Assembly (NCBI RefSeq): GCF_014635025.1
Contig: NZ_BMCE01000001.1
Coordinates: forward strand, 992,001-1,056,000
DNA: 64,000 nt
DNA from: Fictibacillus barbaricus
GTDB taxonomy: Bacteria; Bacillota; Bacilli; Bacillales; Fictibacillaceae
Direction of reading: 5' to 3'
Shown one piece after another: positions 34,136 through 42,657 of this stretch; the stretch's first letter is position 1, and every line of letters starts with the position of its first letter. The translations under genes and the position numbers were made by a program. Under the pieces are notes generated by a model. The model saw only the letters and a program-made list of their open reading frames with translations. It did not search any database and was not told the origin of the DNA.

Positions 34136-35296
34136 TTATTCAAAAAAGGTAAGTTCAGGCACCCACTGTTTCATGTGGCTTTTGATCTCCTCATAAGATT
34201 TTTTCATGGCAGGAAGGTCTTTCATGGGATGGATAACAAACGGTTGATCGACATAAGTTGGAAGAAATTTAGGTTCCGTTAATTCGATGCTGATTTGAGA
34301 TCCTTTTTGTCGTTTTGTAACGGAAAGTTGAACAATGCCTCCGATGTCTTTAAATTCCCGTCGTTGACCTGATAAGAAGTTTCCTAAAGAATAAGCTACA
34401 AACGTTTTAGAACCATCACTGGCTGTTTCCCACTTGACTGGCTGAAGAACATGAGGATGATGTCCAATAATAATATCACCGCCAGCTTCCGTTACAACTT
34501 TCACCATTTCCTTTTGAAAATCATTTGGCATGCGTTCATATTCATTTCCAAAGTGAAGAGAGACCACATTTACATCAGACAGTTTTTTTGCCTGGGCAAT
34601 GTCATGCTTGATGCGCTCCACCTCAATTAAATTCACAAGATGATCTTTCCCGGTTGGTACCGGTATGCCATTTGTTCCGTAAGTATAGCTTAAAAAAGAT
34701 ACAGTTATATCATTCTTTTTGATCAATCTTATATTCTGACTGTCTTTTTCATTTAAAAATGCACCTGTATACATCACGTCGATTTGATTCCAATAGTTCA
34801 GGGCACTTAAGATTACTTTTTCTCCTCGGTCAAGAGTATGGTTATTCGCTAGTGTAACAAGATCTACCCCATTTGCTTTTAAAGCATCACCCACTTCATG
34901 AGGTGAATTAAAGGATGGATAAGATGAAAGCCCATGCTGTTTACCGCCAATCATTGTTTCCTGATTCGCAATTGTAATATCAGGCCCAGTTAAATAAGGC
35001 TTTACAGGCTGAAAATTACGATTAAAATCATACCCGGATGGTGTTTTGGCTTTATTATAAACCCTATCATGGATCAATATGTCCCCTACGGCTGCAAGAG
35101 TTAGGTTTGTTGTTTTCTCAACAGGCTTCTCTGCTGCTGGCTTAGGTTTATTCTCTATTGGTAAGGCATTGTTTTCTTGTTTCGGTGCCTTTTTTTCTTC
35201 TACCGTCTTTAAATCTGCGGTATTATACATATATATAAGTGCGATTGTCGAAAAGAAAACGATAACGATTCCGGCAAACCACCAAATACGTTTCAT
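34136..35296 (-). CDS. CapA family protein (PgsA-like metallophosphatase fold), membrane-anchored
   Basis: 386 residues. N-terminal membrane helix (WWFAGIVIVFFSTIALIYMY, 4-23), a Lys/Glu/Pro linker, then the CapA domain: LAAVGDILIHDRVY, ANQETMIGG, LVTLANNHTLDRGE, VVSLHFGNEYE, IIIGHHPHVLQP. CapA/PgsA proteins take part in poly-gamma-glutamate synthesis or export, but pgsBC are absent, so the role is unknown. The ATG at 35296 is used (AGGGGGGTG upstream), skipping nine residues of a longer frame. Confidence 0.85.
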   Translation of the reverse strand: MKRIWWFAGIVIVFFSTIALIYMYNTADLKTVEEKKAPKQENNALPIENKPKPAAEKPVEKTTNLTLAAVGDILIHDRVYNKAKTPSGYDFNRNFQPVKPYLTGPDITIANQETMIGGKQHGLSSYPSFNSPHEVGDALKANGVDLVTLANNHTLDRGEKVILSALNYWNQIDVMYTGAFLNEKDSQNIRLIKKNDITVSFLSYTYGTNGIPVPTGKDHLVNLIEVERIKHDIAQAKKLSDVNVVSLHFGNEYERMPNDFQKEMVKVVTEAGGDIIIGHHPHVLQPVKWETASDGSKTFVAYSLGNFLSGQRREFKDIGGIVQLSVTKRQKGSQISIELTEPKFLPTYVDQPFVIHPMKDLPAMKKSYEEIKSHMKQWVPELTFFE

Positions 35297-35408
35297 TGGC
35301 AGCACCCCCCTTGGCTCTATCATAATGGAAAAAGAGGGGATATGTATATGTCAAATTACCTTGTATTGAAAACGGTTCCAATCAGAACATTCAGGAGGAA
35401 AGTACAAA

Positions 35409-36680
35409 ATGAGACAAATTACAGCAGAAACAGTAGAATTTTTAGATCAAAATGATGAACTGGCTTCCTTTAAAAACGAGTTTTATACAAAAGATGATTC
35501 AATATACTTAGATGGAAACTCACTGGGTCTTCTATCCAAGCGAGCAGAACAGTCCCTTTTAGATGTTTTGAATGATTGGAAAGAGCAAGGAATAGACGGC
35601 TGGATGGGTGGGAAATACCCTTGGTTCACGTTGAGTGAACAGTTAGGAGAGAAGCTAGCTGTACTGGTAGGAGCTGAAGCAAAAGAAGTAATCGTTACAG
35701 GTTCAACGACAGTGAACCTTCATCAGCTAGTTGCTACGTTTTTTGAACCTAAAGAAGGAAAATCAAAAATATTAGCGGACGAACTGACATTTCCTTCTGA
35801 TATTTATGGATTGCAGAGCCAATTGAGATTAAAAGGATTTAATCCGGATACAGAATTGGTGCAGGTTAAAAGTGAAAATGGATTAACACTTAATGAAGAA
35901 GATATTATAGATGCAATGACAGATGATATAGCACTTATTCTATTACCATCTGTACTATACAGAAGCGGGCAATTGCTTGATATAGAGCGACTTACAAAAG
36001 AAGCACATAAACGCAATATTCCGATCGGTTTTGATCTATGTCATTCAATCGGTGCTCTTCCACATGAATTAAGTAAATGGGATGTTGATTTTGCTTTCTG
36101 GTGCAATTATAAATATGTAAATGCTGGGCCAGGAGGAGTCGGCGGACTATATGTAAACAAAAAGCATTTTACAAAAACTCCTGGTCTTTCAGGATGGTTT
36201 GGCAGCAAGAAAGAAACGCAATTTGATATGGATCATCATTTTGATGCAGAAAACTCTGCAGGGGGTTATCAGATCGGTACACCTCACATGCTGAGCACGG
36301 CTCCTTTAATCGGGTCATTGTCTATTTTTGAAGAGGCGAAAATTGAAAGAATTCGGAGCAAATCTTTAAAATTAACAACACTGTTGATGGACTTGCTGAA
36401 TCAAGAACTTGAAAGTGAATTCATCATCGTAAATCCACTCGATGATAAAAGGCGTGGAGGACATGTTGCTCTTATGCACAATGATGCAGCACGAATCTGT
36501 AAAGCTTTGAAAGATAATGGCATCGTTCCAGACTTTAGAGCTCCAAATATTATACGGCTAGCTCCTGTAGCTCTTTATAACTCATTCAGTGATGTATATA
36601 AAGCGGTAGGGATATTGAGTAAGATTATGAAAACACGTGAATATGAAAAGTATGAAAACAAAAGGGAAGTTATCGCTTAA
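35409..36680 (+). CDS. kynU: Kynureninase
   Basis: 423-residue PLP enzyme cleaving kynurenine to anthranilate and alanine. [12 protein letters not shown] (substrate carboxylate), [24 protein letters not shown] and the Schiff-base lysine K235 in [13 protein letters not shown] are all present; [11 protein letters not shown] follows. ATG follows AGGAGG. kynB begins 13 bases after the stop; kynA (tryptophan 2,3-dioxygenase) is not in the window. Confidence 0.95.
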   Translation: MRQITAETVEFLDQNDELASFKNEFYTKDDSIYLDGNSLGLLSKRAEQSLLDVLNDWKEQGIDGWMGGKYPWFTLSEQLGEKLAVLVGAEAKEVIVTGSTTVNLHQLVATFFEPKEGKSKILADELTFPSDIYGLQSQLRLKGFNPDTELVQVKSENGLTLNEEDIIDAMTDDIALILLPSVLYRSGQLLDIERLTKEAHKRNIPIGFDLCHSIGALPHELSKWDVDFAFWCNYKYVNAGPGGVGGLYVNKKHFTKTPGLSGWFGSKKETQFDMDHHFDAENSAGGYQIGTPHMLSTAPLIGSLSIFEEAKIERIRSKSLKLTTLLMDLLNQELESEFIIVNPLDDKRRGGHVALMHNDAARICKALKDNGIVPDFRAPNIIRLAPVALYNSFSDVYKAVGILSKIMKTREYEKYENKREVIA

Positions 36681-36692
36681 GGAGGGATATGG

Positions 36693-37313
36693 ATGAAGCT
36701 CTTCGATATTTCTATGCCTCTCTATAATGGTGTACCTGGATGGCCGGGTGATACTCCTTATCACTTTGAGCTGGCATGGACAAAAGAAGCATCCGGTTCA
36801 GTAAATGTCGGAAAAATGGAAATGAGCAATCATACTGGTACGCATGTAGATGCCCCGTATCATTTTAATAATGAAGGGGAAAAGGTTATCGATCTTCCTC
36901 TGGATTTATATATGGGACCAGCTCTGGTCATTGATGTTTCAGGTGTTGAGGAGATTACAGTTGAATGGATAAGGGAAAAACTTGTGGATGGTACTAAACG
37001 AGTACTCTTTAAAACAAAATGCTGGCAAGATCGGACGGTGTTTCCGGAAAAAATCGTTCCTATTTCACCAGCCGCTGTGCCTTTTTTATACCAGTGCGGC
37101 GTTCAGTTAATTGGTGTTGATATGCCTTCAGTCGATCAGTTGGACAGCAAAGAATTGGGAGCACATCACGCACTTTACAAACATAACATTCATATTCTAG
37201 AAGGTTTGGTGCTCGATGATGTGCCTGAAGGAGACTATGAATTAATCGCACTGCCACTTCCTTTAAAAGATGGTGACGGAAGCCCTGTCAGAGCTGTACT
37301 AAGGGAAATATAA
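36693..37313 (+). CDS. kynB: Kynurenine formamidase (cyclase family)
   Basis: 206 residues of the metal-dependent cyclase/KynB family, hydrolysing N-formylkynurenine. The metal motif HxGTHxDxPxH is seen as SNHTGTHVDAPYHF (about 48-61), and GVDMPSVDQLDS follows in the second half. RBS GGAGGG. Forms an operon with kynU; together they take N-formylkynurenine to anthranilate. Confidence 0.94.
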   Translation: MKLFDISMPLYNGVPGWPGDTPYHFELAWTKEASGSVNVGKMEMSNHTGTHVDAPYHFNNEGEKVIDLPLDLYMGPALVIDVSGVEEITVEWIREKLVDGTKRVLFKTKCWQDRTVFPEKIVPISPAAVPFLYQCGVQLIGVDMPSVDQLDSKELGAHHALYKHNIHILEGLVLDDVPEGDYELIALPLPLKDGDGSPVRAVLREI

Positions 37314-37330
37314 AAAAAGATGATGAAAAA

Positions 37331-37356
37331 AACAAGCACAGATCTGTGTTTGTTTT
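37331..37356 (+). terminator. Terminator after kynB
   Basis: AACAAgCACAGATCTGTGtTTGTT stem-loop followed by T. Confidence 0.7.
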
Positions 37357-37439
37357 TTCTTTTTAACTTAAAACTGCACTTTTGAGATTTTATTAGCAGT
37401 TCCTTATAATAGAAAAGAGATATACATTGGAGGAACGTT

Positions 37440-37742
37440 ATGTACAAGTATGGTTTTACGAATTATTTTGAAGGTGAACTGCACTTTACAGGTCATGATG
37501 CAGTTCAAGTTGGTCCATGGCTGAATGTCTACATTCTTTTTGAGATCAAAAATGTTGAGATTTTGCCAGAGGGATTAACAGAACCGAGTGCACTAGCTGT
37601 TTATGATAAAGATGGAGAGCTGCAAGAGATTATCGCTCATGATGAAGGCGTAGACTGTGAGTATAAGTTTACGGATAAAGAAAAGGTTCAGATTACAGAC
37701 TACTTGCAAAAAGCAGGTGTAAACAGAGTCGAGAAGGAGTGA
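37440..37742 (+). CDS. Hypothetical protein upstream of cvfC
   Basis: 100 residues, acidic and soluble, no recognised family. It begins YKYGFTNYFEGELHFTGHDA and has an aromatic/hydrophobic beta-type first half and an acidic second half. RBS GGAGG precedes the ATG; the stop is 7 bases before the cvfC start, so the two form an operon. A function with CvfC is possible but unsupported otherwise. Confidence 0.75.
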   Translation: MYKYGFTNYFEGELHFTGHDAVQVGPWLNVYILFEIKNVEILPEGLTEPSALAVYDKDGELQEIIAHDEGVDCEYKFTDKEKVQITDYLQKAGVNRVEKE

Positions 37743-37749
37743 GTGCTAG

Positions 37750-38880
37750 ATGAAAATTACAGGGATTGAACCAACACCAAGCCCAAATTCAATGAAGATC
37801 AACCTTACGGAAACACTGCCCGGAACCGAGCGTTACAATTATACAAAAGATCAGGCGGACAAAGCTCCTGAATTTATTTCTGAAATCCTTAAAGTAGAAG
37901 GAGTAAAAAGCATCTATCATGTTGCAGACTTTATTGCGCTGGAACGCAATCCCCGTGCAAAATGGGAAGATGTACTTGCAGGAGTAAGAAAAGTTTTTGG
38001 TCAAGATGAAGAATTCGGCACTCAGGAGCAAGAAGCCCAAAAAGAAGATGAAATTACAGAAATCACAGTTCTTGTTCAGATGTTCCGTGGTCTTCCAATG
38101 CAAATAAAGCTAAAGACAGAACATGAAGAAAAACGTGTGGGATTACCTGAGCGTTTTGCAAAAGCGGCTCTAGAGGCTCAGGATTCATCGGAAAACCTTG
38201 TCATGGAACGCAAATGGGAAGAACAAGGGATTCGTTATGGGACTTTTGAACAAGTAGGAAATGAAGTAGCTGAAGAGCTATCTGCAGTTTATCCACAAGA
38301 ACGTTTAGATCTATTAGTGAAACAAGCCTATAGCTCAAATGGAGATCAAGAACTAAATAAGGAGGCTGTTTCAACCTCAGAGGTTGCTGAAAAACTTCGG
38401 GATACGGATTGGCAGACAAGATATGCGGCTCTAGAGAAAATGAACCCTACAATAGATGATGTAATGGTACTTAAACAAGCACTTAAGGATGAAAAACCGT
38501 CCATCAGACGTTTGGCTGTTGTGTATTTAGGGATGATTGAAGATGAAGCCGTTCTTCCTCTTTTATATCTGGCACTTCAAGACAAAAATGTTTCAGTTCG
38601 GCGTACGGCTGGTGATGCCTTGTCTGACTTAGGTAATCCAATGGCTATCCCAGTTATGTGCGATGCACTTTCAGATAAGAATAAGCTTGTTAGATGGCGT
38701 GCAGCTCGTTTTCTTTTTGAAGTCGGCGACGAAACAGCTCTTCCTGCATTAAAAGCCGCTCAAGATGATCCGGAATTTGAAGTTGCTTTACAGGTAAAAA
38801 TTGCAATCGAACGAATTCAAAGCGGTGAAGAGGCTGCTGGTACAGTTTGGCAGCAGATGACAAAAAGCCGTGAAAAATAA
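37750..38880 (+). CDS. cvfC: Conserved virulence factor C family protein (Nfu-N domain plus HEAT repeats; YpgR-like)
   Basis: 376 residues. Residues 1-90 are an Nfu/NifU N-terminal-type domain (EPTPSPNSMKINLTE, VEGVKSIYHVADFIALERNP), and about 220-370 are HEAT-like repeats (DEKPSIRRLAVVYLG, DKNVSVRRTAGDALS, DKNKLVRWRAARFLF). This two-part layout is that of CvfC/YpgR, first named for a role in Staphylococcus virulence. The Fe-S-like domain lacks cysteines here, so it likely does not hold a cluster. RBS AAGGAG overlaps the upstream stop region. Confidence 0.85.
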   Translation: MKITGIEPTPSPNSMKINLTETLPGTERYNYTKDQADKAPEFISEILKVEGVKSIYHVADFIALERNPRAKWEDVLAGVRKVFGQDEEFGTQEQEAQKEDEITEITVLVQMFRGLPMQIKLKTEHEEKRVGLPERFAKAALEAQDSSENLVMERKWEEQGIRYGTFEQVGNEVAEELSAVYPQERLDLLVKQAYSSNGDQELNKEAVSTSEVAEKLRDTDWQTRYAALEKMNPTIDDVMVLKQALKDEKPSIRRLAVVYLGMIEDEAVLPLLYLALQDKNVSVRRTAGDALSDLGNPMAIPVMCDALSDKNKLVRWRAARFLFEVGDETALPALKAAQDDPEFEVALQVKIAIERIQSGEEAAGTVWQQMTKSREK

Positions 38881-38885
38881 GAAAT

Positions 38886-38918
38886 AAAAGACCCGCTGAT
38901 GAACAGCGGGCTTTTTTT
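38886..38918. terminator. Bidirectional terminator between cvfC and the hydrolase
   Basis: CCCGCTG/CAGCGGG stem around ATGAA with A-run upstream and seven T downstream. Confidence 0.8.
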
Positions 38919-39798
38919 ATGAAGTTTCCTGATGTATGCCTTCTTCGTGCTCTTCTCTCTCTATAAAACAAATAATTTCGTTGGAGATTTCTTGTGGTTT
39001 TTCCTCCATCACTAGATGCCCGCACTTTTCATATATGATAAGTTTAGCATTCGGAAGATCATGCTTTAAACGGTATCCAGTTTTAACTGGGATGACTTTA
39101 TCTTCTTTACCCCATATCATTAAAACAGGCTGCTTAATTTCTTTTAGCTCGTTTGAACTCATATCCCCTTCACGATGTCTTAACAGTCTTATTAATGAGT
39201 TAATAAAAGCTGCTTCACTTATCGGTTTTTTATAGCTTTCAATCATTTCTTGAGTGACTAGTTTTGAATCATGCAGAACAGATAATAAATTTTGCTTTAC
39301 ATCTTTTTTTTGAATCCAATTTCTCATTCCCCAAGTAAACAAAGGCAAATAAGAACATGCGATTAACGATCTGCTTGCGCGTTTAACATATGAACAGCAT
39401 CCGAGTAATATAAGCTTCTGAATGCGTTTTGGTGCTTTTTTGGCAGCGTGCATGGAAATCTGGCCACCCATTGAATGACCTATTAAAATCACATCTTGAA
39501 TATTAAGTTTATCTAAGAAGTCAATGATCAGCTGCCCATAATTACTTAATTTATAGATGAAGCTAGTCGATTTTTCGCTTTGCCCAAAGCCTGGCAGATC
39601 CAGAGCGATCACTTTGTACTTTTTGGTTAAGTAGGGCAGAAGTTGTCTAAAGCTGATCGTGGAGGATAAAAATCCGTGAACAAGAACAACTACTTGTGCA
39701 TCCGGATCTTCGTGTTCATAGTATTCATAATAAATTTGAACATTGTTTACAATCAAACGATATCCTGGAGAATAAATATGCTCTTCGTTAACAGCCAT
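38917..39798 (-). CDS. Alpha/beta hydrolase
   Basis: 293-residue alpha/beta-hydrolase fold protein. Oxyanion VLVHGFLSST, DLPGFGQSEKS, nucleophile elbow LIGHSMGGQIS (Ser at about 114), acid in PVLMIWGKEDKVIP, and His in YEKCGHLVMEEKP complete the triad. No lipid anchor or signal peptide. Substrate unknown; related proteins act on esters or epoxides. ATG follows GGAGGTAGG. Confidence 0.88.
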   Translation of the reverse strand: MAVNEEHIYSPGYRLIVNNVQIYYEYYEHEDPDAQVVVLVHGFLSSTISFRQLLPYLTKKYKVIALDLPGFGQSEKSTSFIYKLSNYGQLIIDFLDKLNIQDVILIGHSMGGQISMHAAKKAPKRIQKLILLGCCSYVKRASRSLIACSYLPLFTWGMRNWIQKKDVKQNLLSVLHDSKLVTQEMIESYKKPISEAAFINSLIRLLRHREGDMSSNELKEIKQPVLMIWGKEDKVIPVKTGYRLKHDLPNAKLIIYEKCGHLVMEEKPQEISNEIICFIEREEHEEGIHQETS

Positions 39799-39981
39799 GA
39801 ATGTCCTACCTCCGTCCGCAGAATTCTATGTGTAGTTTTACCAAAGTGGGTTAAGTATACAAGGTGAAATTATTTCCTTTCGTTTCTTCCGATTTAAACA
39901 GAAAAACGTTTGTTGTACCACTAGTGCAATATCGTCAAGGAAATTGCGATTGCCTTGTTTTCTAAGTCGGAATTAACCGTT

Positions 39982-40229
39982 ATTTCAGCATTTCTATTGT
40001 CCAGCCTCAATGACCAGCTCCTCGAGGTCAAATTCTCTCCTTTCCTGGATACAAAAAGCGTATCCTCGTTCAGGAGATTATTTGCTTGTCGGAGCTATCC
40101 CGGTCATTTCAGCATTTCTACTGTCCAGCCTCAATGACCAGCTCCTCGAGGTCAAATTCTCTCCTTTCCTGGATACAAAAAGCGTATCCTCGTTCAGGAG
40201 ATTATTTGCTTGTCGGAGCTAACCCGGTC
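39982..40229. repeat. Tandem duplication of a 124-bp palindromic repeat
   Basis: Two nearly identical 124-base units (39982-40105 and 40106-40229) are followed by the first 15 bases of a third. Each holds an imperfect palindrome: AGCTCCTCGAG pairs with the far GTCGGAGCT, CTCCT...GGATAC with GTATCC...CAGGAG around AAAAAGC. The left flank (39970-39981) is a degenerate copy of the unit end. Overlapping ORFs across it are artefacts. The 540-base gap 39799-40338 holds only this repeat and AT-rich DNA. Confidence 0.88.
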
Positions 40230-40338
40230 ATTTCGGCATTTCTAGCTAAATTTGTGCGTTTGTCTCTATTCCTCTTTACCCACTTCGTACATATTTTATT
40301 AAGGAGTAAGAACGCATAAAGAAGAAGGAGGTAGCAGG

Positions 40339-40497
40339 ATGGCATTTCCATATTATCCTTACTATTATCCGTATGCATATGGTGCCTATGGTGGTTATGG
40401 TGGCTATGGTTACGGTTGGGTCTGGGCTGTAATAATAATCTTGTTTATTCTCATATTGATTTTCGGTGGCTGGTGGTGGTGGAACACTAGAGATTAA
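40339..40497 (+). CDS. YjcZ-like small sporulation protein (Gly/Tyr-rich, one membrane helix)
   Basis: 52 residues: Tyr/Pro/Gly-rich start (FPYYPYYYPYAYG, GGYGGYGYG), then one hydrophobic helix (WAVIIILFILILIFGG) and WWWWNTRD. The Gly-rich stretch plus hydrophobic LFILLII-type helix is the YjcZ/SscA pattern of small spore-forming proteins. RBS AAGGAGGTAG precedes the ATG. The four-tryptophan tail is unusual. Assignment is by composition and helix pattern. Confidence 0.7.
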   Translation: MAFPYYPYYYPYAYGAYGGYGGYGYGWVWAVIIILFILILIFGGWWWWNTRD

Positions 40498-40504
40498 CAA
40501 AACA

Positions 40505-40538
40505 AGGCTTGGAGGTAGGGTCTTCAGGCCTTTTTTTG
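40505..40538 (+). terminator. Weak terminator after the YjcZ-like gene
   Basis: AAGGC/GCCTT arms with a long loop followed by seven T. Confidence 0.4.
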
Positions 40539-40595
40539 CTTGAGTATGGATGAACTGCAATGCGGGGATAATGAAAGAAAAAATGGAGAGATGTT

Positions 40596-40844
40596 ATGCA
40601 TAGTCGACAAACAGTCCGCTATATATGTGAGGAGTACGTTAGCGGAAACTGTTATTATTACAAAAGTGAAATCATTACACATGATAATTGGAAAAATCTT
40701 GACTCCCTTTCCTGGTCAAGGCCCCGTCCAATTTCCAAGAAGACCTTTCTGAAACAGAAAAAAGCAGGGTACAAAACAGAGCATAAGTTTATAAAAAAAG
40801 AACCTGCTGTGGTCGTTTCACTTCATAAGATGAAAACCGTCTAG
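40596..40844 (+). CDS. Small basic hypothetical protein
   Basis: 82 residues, Lys-rich, with EEYVSGNCYYYKSE near the start and KKTFLKQKKAGYKTEHKFIKK in the second half (shown only to note the basic character). RBS GGAG lies 7 bases before the ATG at 40596 and a terminator follows the stop. No family recognised; another ORF overlaps in a different frame but has no RBS. Confidence 0.5.
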   Translation: MHSRQTVRYICEEYVSGNCYYYKSEIITHDNWKNLDSLSWSRPRPISKKTFLKQKKAGYKTEHKFIKKEPAVVVSLHKMKTV

Positions 40845-40861
40845 CTCTAGGCGGTTTTTTC
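40834..40861 (+). terminator. Terminator after the 82-residue gene
   Basis: AAAACCGtCTAG and CTAGgCGGTTTT arms followed by T. Confidence 0.7.
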
Positions 40862-41044
40862 GTTTGGAAATAAAAAAAGACCGATCCTGAAAAGACCAGT
40901 CAAAAGGGGGGAATATCTTAATGCATTTACAACATCAATTATGATCAGATTGTACATTTTTTAAACTCATTTTATTAAAAGGGTTACATCTTTTTTGAGT
41001 AGGGGATACAAGTTGTATGATGTTTAATAAAGGAGCGAACAGGT

Positions 41045-42427
41045 ATGGATAAATTCAGAATTGCAAGAGACACGTTAGGTGAAGTCCGTGTGCCAGAAGA
41101 TGCATATTATGGAGCTCAAACACAGAGAGCTGTAGAGAACTTTCCCATTAGCGGGTTGCGATTGCCGTTTTCCTTCATAAAAGCACAAGCCATTATTAAA
41201 GCCGGTGCAGCATATGCGAATAAGGAATGCGGTGTACTGGATAATCAAAAAGCAGAAGGGATCATAAAAGCCGCAGATGAAGTGATTGCTGGAAAATGGA
41301 ACGAACAATTTGTTGTAGATGCTTACCAGGCAGGGGCTGGCACCTCGCAAAACATGAATATCAATGAGGTGCTTGCTTCACGGGCAGCAGAGATTTTAGG
41401 AGGTAAAAGAGGGGATTACTCGATTGTCCACCCTAACGATGATGTGAACATGTCTCAGTCTACAAATGATACAATTCCAACTGCTATTCAAGTGTCTGTC
41501 GCTGATCAGCTTCACAAAACCTTATACCCTGCACTTAACAAGTTACTCGATGTGCTGGAAGAGAAAGAAAAAGAATTTCATGGTGTTATTAAAGCAGGAA
41601 GAACACATTTGCAGGATGCTGTCCCCATTCGATTAGGGAGTGAATTTAAAGGGTACAGAGGAGCTATTGAATCTGTTAAGCATGCATTAGAACATACTGA
41701 AGCATCTCTATACTTACTAGGGCTTGGCGGTAACGCAGTAGGTACTGGGATCAATGCCCATAAAGATTATGCAGATCTTGCCATTAAAGAGATTGCAAAA
41801 CGAACAGGCTTGCCATTTTCCAAAAGTGAGAACACGTATGCGTTTATGCAAAACACGAATGCTGCAATTCGTGTAAGCGGGCATTTAAAAGAATTAGCCA
41901 TCCATCTTATAAAGATCTCAAGTGATCTTAGACTTTTAAGCAGTGGGCCCAGAACCGGGCTCGCTGAGCTCACCTTGCCTGCAGTACAGCCTGGCTCTTC
42001 TATAATGCCGGGAAAGATCAATCCAGTTATCTTAGAAAATCTGTATATGATCTGCTCTCAAGTTATTGGTAATGATACTTGTGTAACAACAGCAGCGATC
42101 GGCAGTCAGCTGGAAATTAATCCAATGATGCCTGTAATCGGATTTAACGTCTTGCAATCCATCACGATCCTAAGTAATGGGATAATGATCTTCACGGAGA
42201 AATGTTTAAAAGAAATTACGGCAAACAAAAAAAATATTGAAGCATGGCTAAATCAAAGTCTCTCACTTGTTACAGCGCTTAACCCGCATATCGGTTATGA
42301 AAAAGCAGCAGCATTAGCAAAGGAAAGCTTTGAAACAGGTAAAATCTTAAAGGATTTATTAATTGAGAAAAAACTGTTTTCACCAGATGAGGCTGAACGT
42401 ATCTTAGATCCTAAATCGATGATATAA
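41045..42427 (+). CDS. aspA: Aspartate ammonia-lyase (aspartase)
   Basis: 460 residues of the fumarase/aspartase superfamily. Signature loop GSSIMPGKIN at 317-326 with catalytic S318; TSQNMNINEV and NMSQSTND bind substrate; GRTHLQDAVPIRLG (185-198) is the aspartase form, whereas class II fumarase has a DATPLTLG-type sequence here. It therefore likely deaminates aspartate to fumarate. Fumarase cannot be excluded without an alignment. No asparaginase (ansA) is adjacent. ATG follows AAAGGAGCG. Confidence 0.82.
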   Translation: MDKFRIARDTLGEVRVPEDAYYGAQTQRAVENFPISGLRLPFSFIKAQAIIKAGAAYANKECGVLDNQKAEGIIKAADEVIAGKWNEQFVVDAYQAGAGTSQNMNINEVLASRAAEILGGKRGDYSIVHPNDDVNMSQSTNDTIPTAIQVSVADQLHKTLYPALNKLLDVLEEKEKEFHGVIKAGRTHLQDAVPIRLGSEFKGYRGAIESVKHALEHTEASLYLLGLGGNAVGTGINAHKDYADLAIKEIAKRTGLPFSKSENTYAFMQNTNAAIRVSGHLKELAIHLIKISSDLRLLSSGPRTGLAELTLPAVQPGSSIMPGKINPVILENLYMICSQVIGNDTCVTTAAIGSQLEINPMMPVIGFNVLQSITILSNGIMIFTEKCLKEITANKKNIEAWLNQSLSLVTALNPHIGYEKAAALAKESFETGKILKDLLIEKKLFSPDEAERILDPKSMI

Positions 42428-42657
42428 AAATACGGATTTGTAACTTTTACATCGGTTTTCTCGACAATTATAGTACAGAATTCTTGTTTTTCATTTAATA
42501 AATAAAAATGTAGTGAAGAGTGGGAGTTACGGAGGTATAATAGAGAAGTTCATTCACATATATAGGGAATGAATTAATATTCTGGAAAACAAATTTGGAA
42601 ACTCGGTATTGAAATGAAAAGTGGGTATTTGAACTGTTTTTGGGGAGGAACTTGAAA

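Noticed and set aside
33924-34196. 90-residue ORF in another frame
   Set aside because: It reads through the terminator at 34097-34130 into capA; the 49-residue frame has the good RBS.
39982-40229. CRISPR array
   Set aside because: Only two units, no spacers, no cas genes; it is a tandem duplication.
39955-40319. Three overlapping 60-77 residue ORFs with near-identical sequence
   Set aside because: They arise from reading the 124-bp tandem palindromic repeat in shifted frames; no RBS.
40540-40752. 70-residue ORF overlapping the 82-residue gene
   Set aside because: No RBS; the other frame has GGAG at proper spacing and ends at a terminator.
41045-42427. Class II fumarase as the identity of this gene
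   Set aside because: GRTHLQDAVPIRLG and overall similarity favour aspartase; fumarase has DATPLTLG at that point. Not fully excluded.
42428-42657. T-box or other riboswitch before asnB
   Set aside because: No T-box sequence (GGTGG-type) or specifier stem was seen; only a short TTCATTC/GAATGAA repeat.
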